Shown: positions 55,262-64,000 of the stretch, one piece after another
Numbering within the stretch: the first letter of the stretch is position 1
Layout of the letters: each line of letters opens with the position of its first letter
Origin: Hortaea werneckii
Lineage: Eukaryota; Ascomycota; Dothideomycetes; Mycosphaerellales; Teratosphaeriaceae
Assembly (NCBI GenBank): GCA_037044905.1
Contig: JBAOKB010000173.1
Coordinates: 248,001-312,000, forward strand
DNA: 64,000 nucleotides
Reading direction: 5' to 3'
Position numbers and translations under genes: made by a program
The notes under the pieces: model-generated
What the model saw: the letters and a program-made list of their open reading frames with translations, nothing else
What the model was told of the DNA's origin: nothing
Databases searched by the model: none

Positions 55262-55620
55262 CGGCATCGGATTTTCATCTGCTTGAATTGTCAGTATGCC
55301 ATAGTTTCCTCTCAGATAAAGACGCATTCTCAGGTCCGTCATAAGTGTCTTGGCGTACAGCAACGCCACGACATCATCTCTAAAGTCGAAAGTCTCGCTG
55401 AGCTTGCTACAATTCCAAGGGTCGTTATATATCCAGAGCCCATCAAGCTTCCCGTAGCTATCTTTCCATTCTATTTGGGTGGTCCGAAAGGTGCTAGTAT
55501 CGCTAACCATAGCGGTCCTTGCCCGTACATGTGTCGCATGTTACACCTGATGCAGGAACACTGCAAGCAGCAACACGACTGGGCCAATCAACACAAACGC
55601 GGAGACGATGGGGGTTTGAG
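55262..55620 (+). pseudogene. OrsD-like relic (copy 2, N-terminal part only)
   Basis: IFICLNCQYAIVSSQIKTHS, then RHDIISKVESLAELATIP, LPVAIFPFYLGGPKGAS and CPYMCRMLHLMQEHCKQQHDW reproduce the paired CxxC/HxxxH pattern of the copy at 47.6 kb, with low identity. Sequence after about 55620 belongs to a gypsy fragment on the other strand. Only the zinc-binding start is left. Confidence 0.6.
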
Positions 55621-55629
55621 ACGCCTACA

Positions 55630-56130
55630 TATGAGCAACAAGATTTGGACGGAGAACCCTGGGTCAACACGCGAATTGCATCCTTCGGGGGCTCTGGGTC
55701 GCTATCTGTTCGTAGGATGGTTCGAGTTTCGGGGCAGAACGATACTCTCTTCCAGGGCTTCGGGCTGGCGTCGTGGTCCGGCTCGGGGGTTGTGAAGATC
55801 GTCGGGGGTAACTCAGGAGCGGACTCTAAGTTTTCTCGCTTTAAGACTACCCGACTCTGGAGCTGCAGAAGCTCATCCCCCTCCTTAAGCAAATCACCTG
55901 CCCTCCTGGTCAGCGCGTCGGGTTTTTCACCCCGTTTTCCGGGGCGGTATACGATTTTGAAGTTGTATCTGGACAGGAATTCGGACCAATGGGCCTGGCG
56001 GCGATTCAGTTATTTTGTGTTAAAGAAAAGGGTACGGTGCAGTATTGAACCTCTTTCTCGTACCAAGACAATCTTTGCTTCCAATTTTCCAGGGAGTGTG
56101 ACTGCTCGCACCACATGCTCTAGCTCGGAG
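55630..56130 (-). mobile_element. Ty3/gypsy fragment: RNase H to linker
   Basis: Minus strand: LNRRQAHWSEFLSRYNFKIV, YRPGKRGEKPDALTRRAGDL, KEGDELLQLQSRVVLKRENL, the RNase H end and connection domain of fungal gypsy polymerases. Just before LNRRQ a TAA stands where Gln or Glu is expected. The integrase that should follow at lower coordinates is missing. Confidence 0.8.
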
Positions 56131-56192
56131 TCGCACTTTGAGCGCACTGCGCAAGCCGCCAGGTAAGGTTAGGGGCCGCCACCGCACACCAC

Positions 56193-56740
56193 TCAAGCAA
56201 TTGCTGTATATACGCCGTAGATTCCCACGGCCCTCTTCAACGCCGCTCTCCTTCGATCCACCGGGCCCTCAGGCGGTGGCACTTCGAGATGGCGTAGGAG
56301 CGCCACGACTTGTGCGTTGGGTAGTCGGTCGATAGCGGCGGCATTAGCGGGAAATTCGGCAATGGGAAGGTGATTTTGAAGCGAGCGGAGGGGCGCCAAA
56401 GGTTCGCCGGGCATGCGGAACAGCTGAGAGTTCTCGAGACGCGCCTGAGAATTCATGTGGCTACGAGCAAGCGTCAGCATCGACTGAGCCGGCTTTGTAG
56501 CCTTAAAGACGGATTCTTTCGCGGGCAAAGTACCTACAGCGTTTCGTTCCTTCGAAAATGGACCTCCATCCGGCTGTCAAACCGTTCTAACTGCGCCTCG
56601 AAGCGCTGCAAGGCCTGCTCGATTCGATTACCTTGCTCAATGGCTGGAAGATTGGCACACCGCCGAAAATGCTCTGTGAAAGAGGTGAGGTGATGGGCCA
56701 TTTGATCAAAGTCGGGTTGCTGCTGGACTTGTGCAGCCAT
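56193..56740 (-). CDS. Small hypothetical fungal protein, two exons
   Basis: Start ATG 56740; exon 1 56740-56538, exon 2 56460-56193; intron 56461-56537 (GTAGGT, GCTGAC branch, CGTAG; 77 nt). The 156-residue product reads MAAQVQQQPDFDQMAHHLTS, FRRCANLPAI, a helical QALQRFEAQLERF, then NSQARLENSQLF and EPLAPLRSLQ, LLRHLEVPPPEG, RRAALKRAVG. The NLPA...R..A...N..PLAPL pattern is one I recall from a widespread family of small fungal proteins of unknown function, with a coiled-coil first half. No lesion is seen, although it is wedged between a gypsy fragment and a LINE. Confidence 0.6.
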
Positions 56741-57035
56741 TGAGGGCAAAATCAAAGCACTTGGATGACAGCAGTTTGGTCACACAGGGAGGTGCGCGCT
56801 GTAATACGGGGTTGAGCTTCGTGATGATGGTGAGCACGAGGAAACACAGCTGGCGGACCGGGACGACTAACCGGTTGCTTCGCCACGAGCTGCAAGATCC
56901 CAAAATGGCTTACGTAAAGGCCGAAGATAGCGTGCTCCACCGTCGAGCGGTCACAACACCGAACAGGGTAAAACGCGAATCACTGGAAGCAAGCCATTAT
57001 CAAGTCAATACCGTGTCTAATTGGCATACCCATCA

Positions 57036-58391
57036 ATGACCACTGTTGCGCGCCCGCCGTCTCAGCCCGACGACGTGACGCCGTCCGCGGGAACGCGTCC
57101 AAGCCGACTAGGCATCTCACGCAACGAGGTCGACTACAGGAAACTGCATCCAATACTTTGGCGAAAGAGACGGCTACAAAGGGATTTAAACGGAAAAAGC
57201 AGTGGGCGCGAAGAGTCTCAGTTGAGCGCGATTCTGTGGGCCATTGCCGACGTGTGCGAGTCCCTTGACGAGCGCATTGCGCATGTCCCGGAGGCCATCA
57301 CCGACGTCTGAGATATTGGACAAGTAAGAGAGAGACCGTATCGGAAGAGGTGAAATCCGTTGTGCAGAAGCAACTGAAGGTCACCGTACAACGTGAGTTC
57401 GTAGAGGCCATCAGAGAAGAGGTCAGGAGAACCGTCCAGCAACAGGTGAGTGAGGTAGTGCTTCGACAGTTCAAAAATGTTGTGCATCAAGAGGTCAAGA
57501 GTATCGTGTTGCGAGAGTTCTTGAGCATTGTCAACGAGAAAGTCTGCGATCGTTCAGCTGCAAGTCACTACCATAGTGCAACAGCAGGTTACTACTATCG
57601 TTACGGCCATTCTTGAGAAGCAGCTGTCTACTGTTCAGCTGTCATGCCCAAGCCCATCGTATGCCGACGTCGCGCGCACTCCGCCCGGCAGCCATCCGAG
57701 CAATCTCAGGATAATATTCAACCAGACGACGCCATCCACCTTAACCGACACCCTGTACTGCATAGTGGACGTGTCCAATGTGGAAGAGGCGGGGAGGGAC
57801 ACTGCGAACGCGAGCTCCGTAAGGCAGGAGATCGAGATAGAGATGCGGGAGGGAGAAGAGAGAAGCGGCGGTGCGCGGCGACGACGAGGGATCCTCGCAA
57901 CACCACACGTATCCGCATGGCCTGTCGGGACGAGGACGAGCTGGCTTGTGTCAAGGCGGCAGCCGAGGAAACCAAAGCGGTGAGATCGCGTGTCTTCCGT
58001 GACCAGTGGGACCCGATCCAAGGTGGACAATGCGTACAGGACAGCGGTGCAGGATGAGAACGGAGAACTCTGTGCAAGAGTGACGGAGATGCTAGAGAAA
58101 GAGAACGACGTGAAGATTGCCAAAGTGTCGTGGCTCAGTCGGAAGGGCTCACGAAAGGCGTACGGATCTATGGTCGTGTATGTGACGAAGCGTGCTGACG
58201 CTGCGAGGCTTCTGGAAGGCAAGTATGTCGTCCTGGACGGAGAGTCAGCCTTTACTGAAGTGTTCCAACCCAGGCGTGGGCCGATGGAGTGCTTCTGGTG
58301 TCAGAGCTTGGGTCACAAGGCCTTCTCGTGTGCTAAGCCTCAATTCTGTCTGAGATGTGCCCAGCCGGGCCACCGTCACAGCGAATGTTAA
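57036..58391 (+). pseudogene. LINE ORF1 (gag-like, zinc knuckle)
   Basis: Begins MTTVARPPSQPDD and ends in two CCHC knuckles, CFWCQSLGHKAFSC and CLRCAQPGHRHSEC, as in nucleic-acid-binding ORF1 proteins. In between, the frame changes at about 57311 (TGA), 57540, 57900 and 58000; coiled-coil-like QREFVEAIREEVRRTVQQQV lies at 57390-57450. It would bind the element's RNA. Not translatable as one protein. Confidence 0.75.
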
Positions 58392-58484
58392 TCGCCGAAC
58401 CCTAAATGAGTGGTTTGCGGCGGACCGCACGAATCGTCTTCCCGTCAGTGTCGGATTCTCTACCGGCGGCTGATGTCAAGGTCC

Positions 58485-61276
58485 ATGAGGTTCTTACAAT
58501 TGAATGTACAGAAACAACGGAACGTCCAGCACAGTCTGATGAACGACGCGAACTTGAAAGATTTCACGGCCTTAATCGTCAGCGAGCCATATGTCTTTGA
58601 GATGGGTGGAAAGGCGGCAACAGTCTCGATGGGACACCAGGTCTGGACGGCCATCGTCCCGAGCGCCCGTCGTGGTGGCAAGTGGGCGGTCAGAAGCATG
58701 CTCTGGGTGCGCAGAGACATTGAGTGTGAGCACGTAACGATGCCATCAGCAGACCGTACGGTAGCTTTGCTGCGGTTACCTGATCGGTCAGTGCTGGTAG
58801 CATCCTGGTACGTTAACGGTGGCAACGTTGCACCACTGAATGGAACAATGAAGCCACTCAACGAGGCGATACGCATCGCTGGACGGCGCGGTGGCCCGCG
58901 ACTGGATGTGGTTGTCGCTGGCGACTTCAATCGCAATGACCAGCTGTGGGCTGGAGACGAAGTATTGCCCCATCGACAAGGGGAGGCAGATCCCATTATC
59001 GATTTCACGGGGGAATGGGGCCTGGAGAGTCTGCTGCCTCGTGGCACTAAGACATGGCAGGATAGCAGATACACTTCAATGATCGCTCTGATGCTGGCGT
59101 CGCGGAACTCGCAACGAGCGTTGAGAAGTGAAAAGTTCACGGCACGGAGTACGAGTCTGACCACCGTGCAATCGAAACAACGTTCGACGTCGATGTCCCA
59201 GAGCACGTCCTCCAGCCACGACTGCTGTTCAAGAATGCGCCCTGGAAGGCGATACGAGAATGTACCGCTCATGCGTTTCAGATTCGCCCTACGTGCGGTG
59301 GCGTTCAGATGCAGACCGACCGTCTGATGCAAGTGGTCTCGGAAGCCGTTTACGCGTTGACGCCCTAAGCTAAGACGTCCCCATACGCGAAGCGGTGGTG
59401 GACGAAGGACCTCACGAAGCTCCGGCGGGTCTACACTTACTGGCGAAACAGGGCTCGAGCGCAGCGACGAGGCGGAGATGCGTTGCCGGTACTGGGGCGA
59501 CAAGCCCGAGCGGCGGCCAAGGAATACCACAATGCGGTACACAAGCAACAAAGGCTGCACTGGGACGAGTTTCCGGCCGAAGATATGAACATCTGGAAAG
59601 CGGCCCAGTACCTTAAGCCCGACCAGGGTTCTGAGTGGGCGACGATTCTGCCTCTGCGAAAGGCGGATGGATCGCGAACTAGAAGCAATTCCGGGCAGGC
59701 CGAAGAGCTACTCGTCACCTTCTTCCCGCCACTACCTGGAACCATAGAGGAAGAAGGTGACCGGCCGCAGAGGGCAGCTGTGGCCATGTCGAAGCTGACC
59801 GAAGAAAAGATCGAGAGTTATTTGATGAGGACGAAGCCGTGGAAGGCAGCGAGGGAAGACAGACTTCCGACCAGAGAGTGGAGACAAGTTTGGTTGGCAG
59901 TGAAAGCCGGTGTGCGCTACTTCTTCCAGACATCGATTGACTCGGGGATCCTGCCACGTCAGTGGAAAGTCGCAAAGATCGTCCTGCTGAAGAAGCTCGG
60001 CAAAGACCACTATTCTCGGGCGGAGGCATGGAGACCTATTTCACTGCTTTCGACGTTGGGCAAGCTACTGGACGCGGTCATCGCAGAGAGGATTTCATTT
60101 GCTGTAGAGACACATGGACTGCTGCTCACCAACCACTTCGGCGCACGAAAGCAGAGGTCTGCCCAGCAGGCTTTACTGCTTCTCCAGGAGCAGTCCTATA
60201 CGGCATGGCGAAGCAGGAAAGTAGTGAGCCTGGTTATTTTTGATGTCACAGGGTCGTACCACGGGGTTTGCAAATATAGGCTGCTGCAGCGGCTAGCGGC
60301 TCGAGGCGTCCCCACAAAGCTGGTGAACTGGGCCGACGCCTTCCGCTCGGAGCGTACGGCCACGATCGTGGTCAACGGCCGGGCATCCGGTGCGAGTGAA
60401 CTGAAGCAGGCTGGACTTCCGCGCGGCTCGCCCTTGTCACCGATCTTCTTGTTCTTCAACACAGATCTGGTGCAGCAACGAATCGACCAGAGCGGTGGGG
60501 CAATGGCTTTCGTTGATGACTACACCGCGTGGGTGGTGGGAAAGACCACCGCAGAGAACCGAGATTGTCTTCAGACAATTGTGCAGCAGGCGACGGCGTG
60601 GGAGAGCAGGAGCGGGGCGTCCTTCGAAGGGGACAAGACCTCCTTCGTCCACTTCACCAGAAACAGCCACCAGGCCGCGGACGAGCCTATAATCGTCAAA
60701 GGCCAGGACTTTCGACACGCATCCAAGGTCAAGATCCTGGGTCTGGCAGTGGACTCGGAATTGAGATATAAAGAACATACTGCACGCGCAACAACGAGGG
60801 GCTTAGGGGCGGCCATGGCGTTGAAGCGCCTGCGAGCACTGTCATCTTCCGTGACGCGCAAGTTGTTCAATGCCAGAGTAGCGCCGGTAGTCGACTACGC
60901 ATCGTCCGTGTGGATGCACGCAAGAGGAGCTAGGGGGGAGAGGGTGCTCAATCGAGTGCAGAGATTTGGGAGTCAGGCGGTGATCGGATGTTTTCGAACG
61001 GTAGGCACGGCAGTGGCGGAGGCAGAGGCTATCCTAGTCACGACACAAGAACGACACCTGCGAAAAGCGTTGAGGATAAGGATCGACCTGCACAGCGTGC
61101 TGGGGACACATCCTCTCGCGCAACTGACCAGGCGACGGGCATACAAGAGATTCGTCTTTTCCATGCAGAAGATAGCGGAAGTCGCCCAGGTATCCCCTGA
61201 AGAAGCTCGAAACGAGCCGGCCCTACATCTCAGCTTTATGGGAGACGAAACTCGGAACAGCCGACTGTGCCGATGA
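58485..61276 (+). pseudogene. LINE ORF2: endonuclease and reverse transcriptase
   Basis: Endonuclease from 58485: MRFLQLNVQKQRN, LIVSEPYVF, VVVAGDFNRND, then after a frame change near 59100 YESDHRAIETTF, giving the N, E, D and SDH active-site positions. A TAA at 59366-59368 interrupts before RWWTKDLTKLRRVY. From about 59450 a single frame runs to 61276 with the transcriptase: WKVAKIVLLKKLGKD, WRPISLLSTLGKLLD, FGARKQRSAQQALLL, VIFDVTGSYHGV (first Asp), GLPRGSPLSPI, AFVDDYTAWVVG (FVDD active site), KILGLAVDSELRY. Catalytic Asp residues are kept, so the transcriptase could be functional if expressed, but not from the native ORF. Confidence 0.85.
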
Positions 61277-61375
61277 CGGAGTGCAAGCAGCCGCACGGGC
61301 TGAAGAGACGCAGCGGCGTCCGTGGCGCGACCAGCGCCTCCGCGAGAAACCGGTTGGTCTGCATGGGTGGCGTCA

Positions 61376-61760
61376 TCGACGGTGTCAGCTGGGTGAACCG
61401 TGAAGACCACCACCGCGAGTACGAAAAGACGGTGGGTGTCTTACACAGGTAAACGAGTATACCGGTGCGTTAGCCTCCATTGAGCAAGGAATTGGCATAG
61501 TCGCTCGCGCTGCGTCTATGTGGGGGTTATCGTCGCGATTGCAAGGCCAAACCACCCACATCTTCACCAACAACCGGACGGCCCTGACAGCACTTCGAAA
61601 CCTTTCCAGGCGGTCCAGACAAGCAATCATTAGCAAGGTCCTAAAGCATTTGAAACATCTGAGGCAATCAGGTAACCGCGTGATCTTTGCGTGGGCTCTA
61701 GTAAGCCGGATTTTCGAGTTAGGCTGGTAGGCGAAACGGTTGGCCCAACGATCCACCGAC
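61376..61760 (+). pseudogene. LINE RNase H domain
   Basis: Sequence in two frames: SWVNREDHHREYEKTVGVLH, YTGALASIEQGIGIVARAAS, THIFTNNRTALTALRNLSRR, SGNRVIFAWALVS. The family has TDN where this copy has TNN (GAC to AAC), so a catalytic Asp is missing, and a frame change precedes it. Confidence 0.65.
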
Positions 61761-62310
61761 AAGGGTGGCGAAGTCCAGGGCGGAGTCCTTCTCACCGAAA
61801 TGGCAGTTCAATATGCCCAAGAGCGCGTAATAGAACGAGCTTGCCGGTGCGAGCGACGTCTGGTGAATCCGTGCGTAGAGTAGATGTTGCCTGGCCTGGT
61901 AGCCACATCCGGCGTATGTACGACAGCCTCAGCAGGAGCGAAGCGAGCATCCTCGCGCAGTTGCGCACCGGCATGACACCGTTGAACGTGTATCTATACC
62001 TGATCGGAGCATCTCAGACCAGTCTCTGCGACTGTGACGAGGCGGCCGAGCCCAGGCAGCATTTCACCTTCCACTGCCGGAAGTGTCCTGGCTCAGTGGA
62101 AGAACAGCAACGATCCCTCTCGTGTCCCTGGGGAACGTCTTCCCCAATCCTACTGCAGCGGCATCCTTTGCGATGGCCAGTGTGGTACTACTACTCCCCC
62201 AGATGTCCTTTCGGCCCCGGCTTGGCCACACGAGCAGAGCCAGCTTAACGAAGGCATTTCGCACGACACAAGTTCACACTGGACTGCATGCCTGCATCGA
62301 ATGTTGCCAG

Positions 62311-63100
62311 AGCTGCAATGCTGTTGATCTTTCCACCGATGTAATCGTCTTGCCTCCATGGCAGTCCACCCCTGACGTGCGTCGAGTCCTCCGAACCGAT
62401 AAACAGCCTGACCGGTCGTATAGGAACACGTACAGGGGAAGCTTGCCCGTACTCTGTGGGCGCACAGCACTGGTTTGGGAGGGTCGCTGATGCACCAAAG
62501 CTGCGGCATAGAACAAGCTAATATATACTAGCACAAAAGTTCTACGTCTCCGCGCGTTTGTGTGTAATGGCCTTGCCTTGAGATGACGCTTTTGGTGTCC
62601 GATTTGTCCTGTGATGCCTATCAGACAATGCAGCCTAGGCGCACGCAATAACAAGCCCGTAAATCTAAGCGTGCCACGCCGGCAAGCAGCACCAATCACT
62701 GCCGTCATGCCCTCTAGCAGCTTAGGCGTCAGCTCACACAGCGATAATAGATTGCATCAACCCTGGCGTCTTTTGCAAGGCCAGCACGCGGCAGGACTCT
62801 CGGGGCGAGCCGCCCATTGCGCTAAAGCGGGAGGGAGAGGTCACCGGTGCACGGTCGCAAGAATGCGCGTCCGTGGCCCAACACGCATTCTCCTCCATGC
62901 AGATGCTCGTCGCTCTATCAAGGCTGTGATGCAGCTACGCGGCGCAACTTTACCTTGAGTCACACATCTCACAGCTCTCAGGTTCGGGACCATGGCGTGC
63001 GTTCTTGTCAAGGGCTGAGATGGCGTTTCCAATGGCTCTACCCTCATATCAATAACCCAACCGCCGACTTCACTACACAAGGCATCATTCTCAAAGGACC
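62311..63100. other. Interval between LINE and repeat-associated gene
   Basis: Short frames on both strands without motif (for example 62611-62958). Part may be LINE 3' UTR. No gene called. Confidence 0.4.
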
Positions 63101-64000
63101 ATGGCTAATTACAGCGCATCCGATTACGCAACTCTGCGCCAAGAGCTTAAAGCGTCACGTCGGGGACAGAGGGATGCGGAAGAACAACAGCGACGGGCGG
63201 AAGAACAACAGCGACGGGCGGAAGAACAACAGCGACGGGCGGAAGAACAACAGCGACGGGCGGAAGAACAACAGCGACAGGCGGAAGAACAACAACGATA
63301 GGCGGACGAACAACAGCGACAGGCGGAAGAAGAAAGAGAGAAGGCACGAGAGCTGACCCGCGAAACGACGTTTGACAAATACATCAAAGCTTGTCACTCG
63401 CTACTAGGTGAGCCGTTGCGAGTTGCATGCCCATCTCGCTCCACGAAAGGCAGCATCCCCGCGCCAACGGGAAAGTACTGCCCAACTACGTTTCGGGAGT
63501 GGACCAATTTCGATGCTGAACAAACAGAAGTCTACAATACAGTGCGCAGCTACTTGTAGCCCGCCTACGCGAACGCGCCGCGACTATTCTCGCCTATCCT
63601 CGCATTGCAAGACCTTGGGCGCAGGCTATGCTCACAACCTCTCAGCAGCGAAAAGGATCTGGAAGGAGTCGAACGATATGGGAAGGACGACCATGTCCGA
63701 GACATAGTCTCCGCCCTCTGCCGAATCCCTGCGGCTCGTTGAAAGGTTACGCCTTGGTAGCGGCTTCCGCTTCGACAGTCACGCAAACGCCCTCGATGAA
63801 GAGGCGACCGACGCCCGTGAAAGAGACACTGCATCTGGCAGGATGCAGCCCGACCAGTTCTGTGTACACCGCTTGGACGGCGATACGAGCAGGCTATTGA
63901 TGACGGTGGAGTACAAGCCACCACACAAACTGTCCACAGAAAACTTGTGCGCCGGGCTCCGACCCATGGATTTCTGGGAGGAGGTAGTCAACTCGGAGAC
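63101..64000 (+). pseudogene. Fungal hypothetical protein with heptad repeats, broken, 3' end outside window
   Basis: Starts MANYSASDYATLRQELKASR, followed by tandem AEEQQRR heptads (a coiled coil), then ELTRETTFDKYIKACHSLLG, TGKYCPTTFREWTNFDAEQT, LFSPILALQDLGRRLC, PLSSEKDLEGVERYG, SHANALDEEA, DQFCVHRL, and VEYKPPHKLSTENLCAGLR. I recall this layout from a large fungal family of unknown function that often sits next to kinase-like domains (VEYKPPHKLS is its best signature). Lesions: TAG at 63299-63301 inside the repeats (CAG expected), TAG at 63557-63559 and a 1-nt frame change just before 63740. The frame is open from there to the window end. Confidence 0.75.
63176..63330 (+). repeat. 21-bp tandem repeat (7 copies)
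   Basis: Units of GCGGAAGAACAACAGCGACG plus one base, encoding AEEQQRR; five near-identical copies, then diverged ones containing a TAG. It creates long false ORFs in the other frames. Confidence 0.9.

Larger units (their letters stand above)
57036..62310 (+). mobile_element. Tad-like LINE retrotransposon (degraded)
   Basis: Two-ORF non-LTR element: ORF1 with zinc knuckles, ORF2 with apurinic-type endonuclease, reverse transcriptase, RNase H and a C-terminal CxC..H..C region (SLCDCDEAAEPRQHFTFHCRKC near 62020-62090, RTGMTPLNVYL before it). RNase H after the transcriptase is typical of the fungal Tad clade. I could not place the exact 5' and 3' ends and no poly-A tail or target duplication is evident. 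Frame changes and stops are spread over ORF1, the endonuclease and the RNase H, while the transcriptase is open. Confidence 0.9.

Noticed and set aside
45960..56130. Both gypsy fragments as one element split by an insertion
   Set aside because: Order and strand would fit, but a conserved YTH gene and unrelated relics lie between, and the pieces look like different families.
58460..59560. 366-codon minus-strand ORF
   Set aside because: Antisense to the LINE endonuclease; basic, motif-free product.
47649..62310. A Starship or Helitron giant element
   Set aside because: No tyrosine recombinase (DUF3435) or Rep/helicase sequence is visible; OrsD-like relics alone do not show it.
63176..63330. 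Regular short repeats as a CRISPR array
   Set aside because: Units are contiguous without spacers and encode heptads; the genome is eukaryotic.
63124..63397. Long Cys/Ser- or Val/Pro-rich minus-strand ORFs
   Set aside because: They are translations of the 21-bp repeat in other frames; no independent support.

Overview
The window is nuclear DNA of a filamentous ascomycete (Pezizomycotina; Dothideomycetes is my guess, unproven). The evidence is short GT..AG introns of about 45-77 nt with GCTAAC/CTGAC-like branch points, fungal-only families (F-box paralogues, A-T-R NRPS-like enzyme, OrsD-type zinc-finger protein, Tad-like LINE, Fot/pogo transposons) and no operon-like spacing. I found no tRNA, rRNA or CRISPR array.

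Left part (1-25 kb): the 3' end of a protein kinase, a secreted thaumatin-like protein, an F-box gene with one intron (4.0-5.2 kb), a possible small secreted Cys-rich protein, a 367-aa orphan, an ADGF/CECR1-type adenosine deaminase (minus strand, two exons), then an F-box neighbourhood (13.6-20.5 kb) with a relic, a copy carrying three in-frame stops and a divergent copy with a frameshift. A large CSC1/OSCA-type channel gene closes this part.

Middle (25-45 kb): an MFS transporter gene is split by a pogo-family transposon with perfect 42-bp terminal repeats and a TA duplication. A kinase-like gene and an A-T-R reductase gene follow, both with premature stops. After a poly-Q gene come three neighbouring relics: glucosamine-6-phosphate deaminase, a UNC93/Ngt1-like transporter and a GlcNAc-kinase-type hexokinase. 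I read these as a dead N-acetylglucosamine utilisation cluster.

Right part (45-64 kb): mostly mobile DNA. It holds two Ty3/gypsy fragments, two OrsD-like relics, a second pogo (Fot-type) element, a long Tad-like LINE and a repeat-associated hypothetical pseudogene running off the end. In the middle sits an intact RRM+YTH gene (52.2-54.0 kb), the best preserved conserved gene of this part.

Many premature stops look like single C-to-T or G-to-A changes of Gln, Arg or Trp codons, which would fit RIP-like mutation, but indels are also common, so ordinary decay is involved. Ancestral codons were inferred from remembered family consensus, not from alignments.
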